Shown here one piece after another: positions 8,060 to 15,259 of a DNA stretch of 32,732 nt. The notes under the pieces are model-generated. The model had not been told where the DNA came from. It did no database searches and saw only the letters and a program-made list of their open reading frames with translations. Every line of letters begins with the position of its first letter. Within the stretch, counting starts at the first letter, position 1. The stretch spans positions 1 through 32,732 of the forward strand of contig PBSR01000198.1 in NCBI GenBank assembly GCA_002726335.1, in the 5' to 3' direction. Origin of the DNA: Gemmatimonadaceae bacterium (GTDB lineage Bacteria; Latescibacterota; UBA2968; UBA8231). The position numbers and the translations under genes are program-made.

Positions 8060-8751
8060 AGAGGTACTCGGGCCGACAGATCACTCGGACCCTGAGGAAA
8101 TACGACACCAAGGAAGTGGACGTCGTCGTTGACGATGCCCTGCAGCTCTCCATGGTCGAGACGGCGGACGCCTACGCCCTGCTGGATCGGCTCATAGAGC
8201 AGGAGGAAGGCACAGGCCCCGGGCGCACCACAAGGTTTCCTTACTGGGCCGAGATCTGGCCGGCGTCTCTGGCGCTCTCACGCTGGTTCGCAGAGTCGTC
8301 CGATCCTCCCGGGCATGCCCTCGAACTCGGTTGTGGACTGGGGCTGGTGGGAGTCGCCATGGCGCGGCTCGGATGGACGGTGGAGGCCACCGACTTTGTC
8401 GAGGATGCGCTCGTCTTTGCGGCGCACAATGCAGCGCGTAATGGTGCCGGGGCCCGTCACACGGTGGCCTATCTCGACTGGAGCCACCCGGTGGGCACAC
8501 CCGGCGCCCTGCTGGTGGGGTCGGACGTGGCCTACGAGAAGATGCTCCATCCCTACCTGCAACGCACGATCCGGGGCCTGCTCGCCCCCGGGGGCCGCCT
8601 CGTCCTGAGTGACCCGGGCCGGCCAGCCGCTCGTCCCTTCTTCGAGGCGATGTCCGCGGCGGGGTACGGTCACAGGATCGATCGGATGGGAGTCACCTGG
8701 AATGCCCTCGAACACCAGGTTGACATCCACACCTTCGTCCGCCCTGCCTGA
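8056..8751 (+). CDS. Methyltransferase-16-like SAM-dependent methyltransferase
   Basis: 231 residues from GTG 8056, which overlaps the preceding stop (GTGA). The frame is open much further upstream, but that part is a shadow of the Spy-like gene. FPYWAEIWPASLALSRWF (about 59-76) followed by ALELGCGLGLVGVAMA (about 89-104) is the pattern of the METTL/EEF2KMT and ETFB-lysine methyltransferase group (Methyltransf_16). WNALEHQVDIHTF near the end is also typical. Such enzymes methylate lysines on partner proteins or small amines. A role within the sigma operon is not obvious; coupling may be only translational. ATG at 8152 is a less likely later start. Confidence 0.82.
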   Translation: MKRYSGRQITRTLRKYDTKEVDVVVDDALQLSMVETADAYALLDRLIEQEEGTGPGRTTRFPYWAEIWPASLALSRWFAESSDPPGHALELGCGLGLVGVAMARLGWTVEATDFVEDALVFAAHNAARNGAGARHTVAYLDWSHPVGTPGALLVGSDVAYEKMLHPYLQRTIRGLLAPGGRLVLSDPGRPAARPFFEAMSAAGYGHRIDRMGVTWNALEHQVDIHTFVRPA

Positions 8752-8764
8752 TTCGGCCGACGGT

Positions 8765-9703
8765 TCAACTCGACCCGGACAGCACCTCGACGTGGGCGCG
8801 CACCGCTGTCGCGGTGGCCTCGAGGTCGTATCCTCCTTCCAGCAGACTGACCAGCCTGCCGTCGCACAGATCCCGCGCCAGTTCCACGACTCGCTCCGTC
8901 ATGCGGGCAAACCCGGCCTCCGTCAGTTCCATATCACCCAGAGGATCCCGATGGTGGGCGTCGAAGCCGGCCGATAGCAGCAGGAATCCGGGCTTAAACT
9001 CCTCGAGAGCCGGCCGCAGACGCTCCTGTAAGATGGCGACGTATTCGTCGTCTCCGTGCCCCCCCGCGAGGGGGACATTCAGTGTCGCGCCCGCCGCGTG
9101 GCCAGCACCGATTTCGTCCGCGAGCCCGGTTCCGGGATAGTGGGGGGATTGATGGATGCTGAAGAAAAACACCTCGGGATCGTCATAGAAGGCGTTCTGT
9201 GTGCCGTTGCCGTGATGCACGTCCCAGTCGATGATGGCGACGGGGCCGGCGTTGCTGGCGCAGAGGTGGCGGGCAGCGATGGCGACGTGATTGAGAAAAC
9301 AGAAGCCCATGGCCGCATCCCTCTCGGCATGGTGGCCGGGAGGCCGATGCAGACAGATGGCGTTGCCAGCACGCCCGGATCGAACCGCATCGGCAGCCGC
9401 CAGGGCGCCGCCGGAGGCCAGCACTGCAGCATCCCAGGTGCCGGGGCCGACGGCAGTGTCCGCTGTGACGGCCTGCAGCTGGCCGTCGTGGCTGAGGCGA
9501 CGGATCATTTCGACGTGTGCCTCGCTGTGGTTGGCGTGCAGCGTGGCCATCGGCGCCGCTGTCGGCGCCTCCCACAGCAAGCCGGGCAGGTTTGCCTGAC
9601 GAAGTTCGGTGAGAATGGCTTCGAGGCGCTGGGGCCGCTCCGGGTGACCGGCTCCCATATCGTGGTCGAGGTACCGCTCAGAGGTCGACACGAGGGTGGT
9701 CAT
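8765..9703 (-). CDS. Histone deacetylase / acetylpolyamine amidohydrolase family enzyme
   Basis: 312 residues. Active-site features are all present: the general-base pair H124-H125 in RPPGHHAE, zinc ligands D161 and H163 in DWDVHHGNGTQ, D248 in SAGFDAH, and the transition-state tyrosine Y292 in EGGYDL. HPERPQRL near residue 20 is the usual N-terminal signature. Bacterial members remove acetyl groups from lysines, polyamines or small molecules such as acetoin-related compounds; the sequence is of the class II/APAH-like type. Its ATG overlaps the stop of the NUDIX gene (ATGA), so the pair is co-expressed. Length and residues indicate an active enzyme; the substrate is unknown. Confidence 0.95.
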   Translation of the reverse strand: MTTLVSTSERYLDHDMGAGHPERPQRLEAILTELRQANLPGLLWEAPTAAPMATLHANHSEAHVEMIRRLSHDGQLQAVTADTAVGPGTWDAAVLASGGALAAADAVRSGRAGNAICLHRPPGHHAERDAAMGFCFLNHVAIAARHLCASNAGPVAIIDWDVHHGNGTQNAFYDDPEVFFFSIHQSPHYPGTGLADEIGAGHAAGATLNVPLAGGHGDDEYVAILQERLRPALEEFKPGFLLLSAGFDAHHRDPLGDMELTEAGFARMTERVVELARDLCDGRLVSLLEGGYDLEATATAVRAHVEVLSGSS

Positions 9704-10170
9704 GGCCGGGTCGATCCGCTGACGGTGTCGATGGCCTGGCGGCCGAGGACGCGGATGTCCTCCTCGATCTCGTCACCGGCAAGATCCTCCCACGAACACC
9801 AGCGGAGGTCTGCCGCCTCGCGGGGATTCACCCGGGCCTGGCGACCATCGACCGTCCGGGCGAAATAGATCAGATCGATGTGCTGGTGGCCCGGCTCGAT
9901 GTCCTCGAGCAGAACGCACACCGGGGAGTGCAGACGACGCACCGATCCCAGGGGGCCGGCTGCCGGTCCCGTGCCGACCAGTTCGACGTCAAGGCCGCTT
10001 TCCTCCGCCACTTCCCGGCGGGCCGCATCTTCCGGGAGTTCACCGTTCTCGATGTGTCCACCAGGAGGCAGCCAGGCCTCTATCTTGTTGTGCCACAACA
10101 ATAAAGTCGTATTATCTCGAACGACGAATGTAGTTGCCGTAAAATCACGGGTGTTAGGGTTCTCGGTCAC
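9700..10170 (-). CDS. NUDIX hydrolase
   Basis: 156 residues from GTG 10170. That start is preceded by GGGAGGA and is preferred over the TTG at 10209, which adds thirteen residues without a ribosome-binding site. The Nudix box GX5EX7REUXEEXGU is complete: with the longer numbering, G51, E57, R65-E66, E69-E70 and G72, following AWLPPGGHIE. Such enzymes hydrolyse nucleoside diphosphates linked to another moiety. A basic NKIEAWLPPGG context is shared with small MutT-like proteins of broad specificity. The stop overlaps the start of the deacetylase gene. Possible link: disposal of an acylated or ADP-ribose-type metabolite released by deacylation, which is only inference. Confidence 0.9.
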   Translation of the reverse strand: MTENPNTRDFTATTFVVRDNTTLLLWHNKIEAWLPPGGHIENGELPEDAARREVAEESGLDVELVGTGPAAGPLGSVRRLHSPVCVLLEDIEPGHQHIDLIYFARTVDGRQARVNPREAADLRWCSWEDLAGDEIEEDIRVLGRQAIDTVSGSTRP

Positions 10171-10301
10171 GGTCCTCCCATTCGAAGCAGGTTCGAGTTG
10201 CCAGGCCAATGTAGTGGCAGGGCTCCCGTGGGCAACACCTGGTGAAGGCTGTAGAGATCACACGGGGTGCCGATATAATAGAGGCCTGTCGCGGCGGGCT
10301 C

Positions 10302-10331
10302 TTGACACCTCAATCTCGTAGGGAGTACCGT
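10302..10331 (+). promoter_or_regulatory. Candidate promoter for the ParA-GT9 operon
   Basis: A perfect -35 hexamer TTGACA (10302-10307) is followed 18 bases later by TACCGT (10326-10331), which keeps the three most conserved -10 bases. The predicted transcript would start about 35 bases before ATG 10375. A consensus TATAAT also lies at 10274-10279, but without a good -35 partner. The remaining gap (10171-10374) shows no gene. The ATG at 10375 has no clear ribosome-binding site. Confidence 0.42.
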
Positions 10332-10374
10332 TAGGGAACACTCCCCTCCTCCAGCGCCAGGAATCCCACTCCTC

Positions 10375-11430
10375 ATGTCGGTACAGCTCGAGATCGAGCC
10401 CAAACCCGCACCACCTGCCGCGGCCCCCTCCAACGTTATCCTTCTCGATAGCAAGGTGCCGGATACAGTCATTTGGCCCGTCGCCGGCGGCAAGGGCGGC
10501 ACCGGCAAGTCGACGCTGACGGCCAACATGGGCGTCAGCCTGTCCTTGCTGGGGTACAAGGTGATCATCGTCGATGGGGATCTCGGCGGTGCCGATCTGC
10601 ATCTGTTCTTCGATCAGGTGTCCCCCCCGAAGAGTCTGAGCACATTCCTCACGCGCGAAGTGGGCACACTGCAGGATGTGCTGCTGCCGACGCCGAATGA
10701 GAATCTGCGCATCATCTGCGGCGGCAGCCAGTTGGTGGGAATGGCCAATCTGTCATACGCCGCCAAGGCCAAGTTGATCCGCCACATACAGAGCCTTGAC
10801 GCCGATTACGTCCTGATCGACCTGGGCGCCGGATCGGCGTACAACACGCTCGATATCTTCACGCTCTCCGACGAGGGGATCATCGTCACGACGCCCGAGC
10901 CTCAGGCCCGCGTCGACGCCTATGGATTCCTGAAGAATACCGTCTACCGCAAGCTGAAGCGTTTGCTGGGCAAGAGGGAGGAGGCGGGAGATCTGGTTAC
11001 GGCCTTCGCTCGCGAGGCCGGGCGTAAGAGTGGGCGCATGGAAGATCTACTCCAGCGACTCGACATCGCCGACCCCCACGCCGCACGGGAAGCCCGCGAC
11101 ATGCTGGCCGAATATCGGCCGAAACTGATTCTCAACCGGGTCCGTTCGAAACGGCATATCGACGAAGTTCACCGCTTTGCCCAACTCGTGCGCCAATACC
11201 TGTCCACGGAAGTTGAATACGTCGGGTACGTGCGCAACGATGACAAGATCCTCGACGCCTGCGAGCGCCGACGCCCCGTCGTCCTCAACGCGCCCAAGTC
11301 ATCCGCCGCTACCGATCTCTACAGCGTCATCATGAACGGCCTGGGCGTGAGCGATCGCCTGCACCGCTTCGAACCGCGTCAGTGCCGCAAGCTGTCGCAG
11401 GTTGCCAAGGCGGAGGCGAAGTTCTGGTAA
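10375..11430 (+). CDS. ParA/MinD-family P-loop ATPase (FlhG/FleN-like)
   Basis: 351 residues. The deviant Walker A motif GGKGGTGKST (about 39-48) with a signature lysine marks the ParA/MinD/Mrp superfamily. IIVDGDLGGADLH (about 63-75) is switch I, and YVLIDLGAGSAYNTLD (about 140-155) is Walker B. After residue 185 there is a basic helical insertion (about 190-255) not found in compact MinD proteins, then LILNRVRSKRHIDEV. The closest architectural match is the FlhG/FleN or polar-positioning type. No flagellar or partition genes are nearby, and no ParB. The following GT9 gene and small membrane protein suggest a role tied to the envelope, but this is inference. Confidence 0.88.
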   Translation: MSVQLEIEPKPAPPAAAPSNVILLDSKVPDTVIWPVAGGKGGTGKSTLTANMGVSLSLLGYKVIIVDGDLGGADLHLFFDQVSPPKSLSTFLTREVGTLQDVLLPTPNENLRIICGGSQLVGMANLSYAAKAKLIRHIQSLDADYVLIDLGAGSAYNTLDIFTLSDEGIIVTTPEPQARVDAYGFLKNTVYRKLKRLLGKREEAGDLVTAFAREAGRKSGRMEDLLQRLDIADPHAAREARDMLAEYRPKLILNRVRSKRHIDEVHRFAQLVRQYLSTEVEYVGYVRNDDKILDACERRRPVVLNAPKSSAATDLYSVIMNGLGVSDRLHRFEPRQCRKLSQVAKAEAKFW

Positions 11431-11469
11431 TGCCCTTCGTTCGCCGCATCTGACTCCGAATCATCGCCC

Positions 11470-12549
11470 ATGAAGGTCGCCTGGACCCGGGGTTCTCTCC
11501 CGGAGCGCTTCGCCATGCAATGGCGGGGGCCACACCCGGCGCGGGACGAACCGCTCAATATCTTCGGCGAGTTGCGCCGCGCCCGGAAGCTGCTGCTGAT
11601 GCCCAACGATCGGGTGGGTGGGCTGTTTCTCGGCGCCTCCATCTACCAGTCGATCCGGCAACAGTATCCGGACGCGCATATCGGACTCCTCACCGACGAG
11701 CGCTGGGCAGGATTGGCCCGCCAGATCCCTTTCGTCGACGATGTCGTCGTCACAGCTCCGACGCAGAAGGTCTGGTCGCCGGAGTTCCGCCAGTCCGTAC
11801 AGCGTCTGCGCGATGAATCCTACGATCTGACCCTGTGCCTCGGACCAGACTGCAGCTACCGGCTGGCACAACTGTGTGCTCTGAGTGGCTCCCGCCTCCG
11901 GGTCGGCTTCCAGCGTGAGGGTCTGACGCCGTACAACGTCGAGATCGTACGTCGCTCGGAAGGCGAATACGAGGCCGATCAGTATCAGAGCCTGCTGCGC
12001 ATCCTCGGCCTGGATGTCTGCGGAGAGGTCCAGTGGGTCATCGGCGATGGCAAGAGCAGCCAACTGCGGGAACGCTATCTCGACGGTGATTTCGCCAGCG
12101 GCAGCGTCGTCGGCATCGACCTGTTCGGCGGCGAAGGGCAGGGACTGAGCGGACGTCAGCTCGACGATATCGTCGGCCGTGTCATCGAGAGGGGCGCCCG
12201 AGCGGTACTGTTCTTTTCGCTCGCCGAGCGCAAGCAGGTCAATTATCTTAAGAAAACGTACGGCAACCGGGTCCTCCCCTTCGAACAGAACGATCTCTCC
12301 GGTGTGGCGGCCCTGCTCCAAGGCTGTCGGGCTCTCATCTCCTGCAATACCGATGTTCTCCACCTGGCCATCTCCCTGCACCTGCCGTGTGTCGCCATAT
12401 TCGACGAAGACGCACGTCGTTGGGTGTCCAGTCGCAACGATCTGGTCGAGGTCGTGCAGGACCGTGACATCCGCGCCGTCAGCATAACGCAGGTCGTACA
12501 GGCTCTCGATCGCGCCCTGCGTCGTGTGCCTGCCGAGACGACCGCATAG
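11470..12549 (+). CDS. Glycosyltransferase family 9 (heptosyltransferase-like)
   Basis: 359 residues. The GT-B arrangement of family 9 is visible. The N-terminal half has LLLMPNDRVGGLFLGASIYQSIRQQYP, a nucleotide-fold start near residue 40, and a VDDVVV strand. The C-terminal half has ALISCNTDVLHLAISLHLPCVAIFDEDA, the donor-binding stretch in which family 9 usually has GxDTGxxHLAxALGxPxVxLF. Here the conserved DTGxxH becomes NTDVLH, a modest deviation. These enzymes transfer heptose or similar sugars to lipopolysaccharide core on the inner face of the cytoplasmic membrane. The N-terminus has an extra 35 basic residues before the fold. It sits 39 bases after the ParA-like ATPase gene. Confidence 0.82.
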   Translation: MKVAWTRGSLPERFAMQWRGPHPARDEPLNIFGELRRARKLLLMPNDRVGGLFLGASIYQSIRQQYPDAHIGLLTDERWAGLARQIPFVDDVVVTAPTQKVWSPEFRQSVQRLRDESYDLTLCLGPDCSYRLAQLCALSGSRLRVGFQREGLTPYNVEIVRRSEGEYEADQYQSLLRILGLDVCGEVQWVIGDGKSSQLRERYLDGDFASGSVVGIDLFGGEGQGLSGRQLDDIVGRVIERGARAVLFFSLAERKQVNYLKKTYGNRVLPFEQNDLSGVAALLQGCRALISCNTDVLHLAISLHLPCVAIFDEDARRWVSSRNDLVEVVQDRDIRAVSITQVVQALDRALRRVPAETTA

Positions 12550-12562
12550 AGAGGAACCGAGT

Positions 12563-12757
12563 ATGCAAGAAATGGTCGAGCCTGATCGTACGATTCTGAT
12601 CGTATCCATCATCGGCCTGGTCGTCATCTGGGGCAGCGTGGCGTACCACAAGTTTGTCCAGGACGGGGCCCCCGTCGGCGGTCCTGCAGCGGCAGCGGCC
12701 GAGGCCGGTCCGCAGGGCAAGGCCGAAAGGGTAGCGGTGCGCGGAGCGGATCGCTGA
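12563..12757 (+). CDS. Small one-pass membrane protein
   Basis: 64 residues from ATG 12563. GAGAGGAACCGAG just upstream gives a ribosome-binding site, so this start is chosen over a more distal frame extension that overlaps the GT9 gene. One hydrophobic segment lies at about residues 9-25 (ILIVSIIGLVVIWGSVA), followed by a Pro/Ala/Gly-rich tail of about 35 residues, probably disordered. Its stop and the start of the E2 gene share a base (TGATG), so it is translated as part of the operon. No family recognised. It could be a membrane anchor or a small subunit for a neighbouring protein. Confidence 0.6.
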   Translation: MQEMVEPDRTILIVSIIGLVVIWGSVAYHKFVQDGAPVGGPAAAAAEAGPQGKAERVAVRGADR

Positions 12758-13968
12758 TGGCGACGGAGGTTGTTATGCCCAAGCTCGGGCTGACGATGGA
12801 GCGCGGCACGATCGGGGCCTGGCTGAAGGCTGAGGGTGAGGCCGTGGCGCCAGGTGAACCCCTTCTCGAAGTGGTCACGGACAAGGTGACCATGGAGGTC
12901 GAGGCACAGTCCGGTGGGGTCCTGCGTCGCATCTTCGTCGAAGAAGGCGTGGAGGTCGAGGTGGCCACACCTATCGGCGTAATCGGCAGCACCGACGAGG
13001 ACATCTCTCACTTCGGGCCGGCAGCAACACCTTCGGTTGGTGCGCCGACGCCGATACCCGTCCAGGTGCCGGTAGCAGAGACGTCCGCGATGCCACAGCC
13101 GGCCTCCATCGATGGTCAACGTCCACACCGAACGTCACCAAAGGCCCGCAGGATCGCCGCGGAGCATGGCATCGATCTGGCCGGGCTTCGGGGATCCGGC
13201 CCTTCGGGGCGCGTCGTCAGCGCCGATGTTGAAGCCAGCCTGGCAGCTGGCTCGTCGATCCGTCCACGAGAGACGAAGTCGCAACCGGAGCTGACGGCCC
13301 AGGTGGTCGAGTTGACCCGCCCGCAGCAGGTTGCCGCCGAGCGCCTGACGGCCAGCCACCAACAGGCTCCCCACATCTATCTGGAGGCCACCGTATCGGC
13401 CGTCTGGCTCAAGCAACTGCGAGACGGGTATGCCGTGGAGGCGAAAGAGATCTCGTACAACGATCTCATCCTCAAGGCGGTGGCCACCGCCCTTCGTGAT
13501 CATCCGCGCCTGAACAGTCACTTCATCGATGGCCGGGTGCACCAGCAGGGGAGCATCGATATCGGCATGGCCGTCGACACGCCGCAGGGACTCATGGTCC
13601 CTGTGGTGCGTGACCTGATGGCGCGCTCCATCGAGGACATCGGCGCTGAATCGCAGCGCCTTGTCGATGCTGCCCGCCATGGTCAACTGAGTATCGATGA
13701 CCTCGTCGGCGGCGGTTTCACCGTGTCCAATCTTGGCATGTACGGAATCACCCGGTTCACGGCGATCATCAACCCGCCACAGGTGGCGATCCTGGCGGTG
13801 GGGGCCATCGAATCCACCGTCGTCGCCGTCGGCACGGATGGCATCGCCCTTCGGCCCTCGTTGCGGCTGACCCTGTCCGCCGACCACCGCGCCATTGACG
13901 GTGCGATGTCCGCCCGCTTTCTGCAGCGACTCAAGGACATTCTCGAGAATCCCGGCCTGCTGGCCTGA
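12757..13968 (+). CDS. 2-oxo acid dehydrogenase E2 acyltransferase (lipoyl-bearing)
   Basis: 403 residues with the full E2 layout. The lipoyl domain occupies residues 1-80, with attachment lysine K43 in VTDKVTMEV. A linker of about 45 residues follows, then the peripheral-subunit-binding domain at about 128-162 (SPKARRIAAEHGIDL, SGPSGRVV). The catalytic acyltransferase domain is at about 180-403, with the active-site motif H377-x3-D381-G382 (HRAIDG). It transfers an acyl group from E1 through lipoamide to CoA. No E1 or E3 gene is in the window, and the neighbours are not dehydrogenase subunits. It could serve an acetoin, branched-chain or pyruvate complex encoded elsewhere. It overlaps the small membrane-protein gene by one base. 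Confidence 0.93.
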   Translation: MATEVVMPKLGLTMERGTIGAWLKAEGEAVAPGEPLLEVVTDKVTMEVEAQSGGVLRRIFVEEGVEVEVATPIGVIGSTDEDISHFGPAATPSVGAPTPIPVQVPVAETSAMPQPASIDGQRPHRTSPKARRIAAEHGIDLAGLRGSGPSGRVVSADVEASLAAGSSIRPRETKSQPELTAQVVELTRPQQVAAERLTASHQQAPHIYLEATVSAVWLKQLRDGYAVEAKEISYNDLILKAVATALRDHPRLNSHFIDGRVHQQGSIDIGMAVDTPQGLMVPVVRDLMARSIEDIGAESQRLVDAARHGQLSIDDLVGGGFTVSNLGMYGITRFTAIINPPQVAILAVGAIESTVVAVGTDGIALRPSLRLTLSADHRAIDGAMSARFLQRLKDILENPGLLA

Positions 13969-13997
13969 CCAAGGCGCCGGATCCGAGCCAGGGGACT

Positions 13998-14822
13998 GTG
14001 ACGCCTTCAGGCGGACGTGCCGGCGCTGGCTCGGCCAAGCGCCACACGGCGATCCTCGACCTCATCCGCACGGCCTACGAGTCGCCGGACGTCGTTTCGC
14101 GTTATGCCTCCGTCGGTCTGTGGCCTGCCGAGGAGAGTCTCGTTCTCGACTACTTCAAGGACGGCGCCCGGGTGCTCGATCTGGGCTGCGGCGCGGGGCG
14201 CACCACAGTGGCGCTGGCCGAAATTGGCCTGTCGGTTTTCGGCATCGATATCAGCGAGCTGATGATCGACGTCGCCCGGGAGCAGGCCCGACAGGTCGGG
14301 GTGGAGGATCTGACGGAATTCGCCGTCATGGACTCCCGGTCGCTCTCCGGCGTTGACGATGACAGCTTTGACGCGGTGCTGTATTCCTATAACGGCCTGG
14401 AACTGGTTCCCGGTATCGCCGGCAAGCGGCGTGTCCTGGCGGAGGTTCACCGGGTCCTGCGCCCCGGGGGACGGTTCGTCTTCTGTGCTCATTCCCTGCT
14501 CGCCCTCAACCGTTACGCTCCCATGCGCCTGCGCGCCTTTCTCCGGTTTGTTCTTGGACAGTTCGGCCTACCCGTGCGCGAGCAGGAACTGGGGGAGCGT
14601 TTCATCGATGACGAACTGGAAGAGGCCCAGTACCTGCAGATTCTTCCACCCGGTACCTGGCGTCGAATGCTGCGCGCCGCCGGCTTCCACCTTCTCTACT
14701 GCAACACCCGGTCCCGTATCGAGCGTCGACAGCCGCCGCGGTTCGGCGCCGCCTTCGCCGCCGGGGAACGCTTCTTCGTGGCGGAAAAAAACGGAGAGGC
14801 GGGCGACCCTGCCGATACCTAG
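13998..14822 (+). CDS. Class I SAM-dependent methyltransferase
   Basis: 274 residues, starting at GTG 13998, 29 bases after the E2 gene. Motif I is VLDLGCGAGRTTVALAE (about 60-76). The acidic motif II follows in VFGIDISELMI, and LAEVHRVLRPGGRFVFCAHS (about 150-169) is motif III. This is the common ubiE/Methyltransf_11 fold for small molecules. The region after residue 175, with RLRAFLRFVLGQFGLP and a late GTWRRMLRAAGFHLLYCNTRSR, resembles methyltransferases acting on lipids or polyketide-like substrates. An inverted repeat shortly after the stop may end the transcript. The substrate cannot be told. Confidence 0.88.
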   Translation: MTPSGGRAGAGSAKRHTAILDLIRTAYESPDVVSRYASVGLWPAEESLVLDYFKDGARVLDLGCGAGRTTVALAEIGLSVFGIDISELMIDVAREQARQVGVEDLTEFAVMDSRSLSGVDDDSFDAVLYSYNGLELVPGIAGKRRVLAEVHRVLRPGGRFVFCAHSLLALNRYAPMRLRAFLRFVLGQFGLPVREQELGERFIDDELEEAQYLQILPPGTWRRMLRAAGFHLLYCNTRSRIERRQPPRFGAAFAAGERFFVAEKNGEAGDPADT

Positions 14823-14856
14823 ACACCGGGGGCCGCTGCGAGCCTGAGTTGTGTCT
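14821..14856 (+). terminator. Possible terminator hairpin after the methyltransferase gene
   Basis: AGACAC (14821-14826) and GTGTCT (14851-14856) pair perfectly. An inner GGGC/GCCT stem can form within the 24-base loop. The stem begins inside the TAG stop codon (14820-14822). There is no U-tract, so it could also act by stalling or in processing. Confidence 0.3.
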
Positions 14857-14866
14857 CCACCAGATC

Positions 14867-15061
14867 ATGACCAGACGAAAAACAACATCTCACGCCGACC
14901 GGACCGTGGGCCACGCGTGTATGGTGGAGTCGTTTCTTGAACGAGGCTACCTCGTTGTCGAGGACACGCCGACTCCTGCACTCATCGGTGATCTGCTCGA
15001 GGCCCTGACCGCGACCGGTGCTGACGGTGCTGACCGCGGCGAGTTGCCTCCCCTCAGTTGA
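14867..15061 (+). pseudogene. Small ORF, possible phytanoyl-CoA dioxygenase N-terminal fragment
   Basis: A 64-residue frame from ATG 14867 (46 residues from ATG 14921). Residues 20-50 contain VESFLERGYLVVEDTPTPALIGDLLEAL. This resembles the start of PhyH-family dioxygenases, which begin with a helix, then GYLVVEDVL-like and a helix. The conserved iron-binding region (HxD...H) is absent because the frame stops at 15061, within a hairpin. It may be a decayed gene remnant or a short real peptide. No ribosome-binding site is clear. PhyH similarity is my pattern reading only and needs a search. Confidence 0.3.
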
Positions 15062-15078
15062 GGCAACCCGCCGGGTTG
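15043..15078 (+). promoter_or_regulatory. Two overlapping, mutually exclusive hairpins upstream of ftsH
   Basis: Hairpin A pairs GTTGCCTC (15043-15050) with GAGGCAAC (15060-15067) over a 9-base loop. Hairpin B pairs CAACCC (15064-15069) with GGGTTG (15073-15078) over a GCC triloop. They share bases 15064-15067, so only one can form at once, as in an attenuator or a terminator followed by an operator. Both lie before the predicted ftsH promoter, so they more likely end the upstream transcript or bind a protein. Confidence 0.4.
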
Positions 15079-15081
15079 ACC

Positions 15082-15110
15082 TTGACCCGCACAGCGTCGC
15101 CGGTTATCTT
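15082..15110 (+). promoter_or_regulatory. Candidate ftsH promoter
   Basis: TTGACC (15082-15087) and TATCTT (15105-15110) have a 17-base spacer, a good sigma-70-like promoter. Transcription would start near 15117 and leave a leader of about 143 bases before ATG 15260. That leader (15111-15259) has no supported gene; it contains a GC-rich stretch that could be structured. The gap from 14823 to 15259 is otherwise explained by the fragment, hairpins and this promoter. Confidence 0.5.
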
Positions 15111-15259
15111 CGCGGTGTCGTAACCAAACGCACATAACTGATTCTTCTCCAACATGTTAGCGGCATGTACGCGAGGCCCGACGAGGCCTTGCGGCGTGCG
15201 GCCCGCGTCCTGTTCCGGGCGCCGGCTCCGGGACCGCTCCCGTCAGAAGGCCCCACCTC

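Noticed and set aside
11461..13128. 555-residue minus-strand frame
   Set aside because: Covers three real plus-strand genes (GT9, small membrane protein, E2) in antisense; composition is that of a shadow.
14823..15259. tRNA or riboswitch in the largest gap
   Set aside because: I found no cloverleaf, no CCA-like end and no known aptamer core; the gap is better explained by hairpins, a promoter and a leader.
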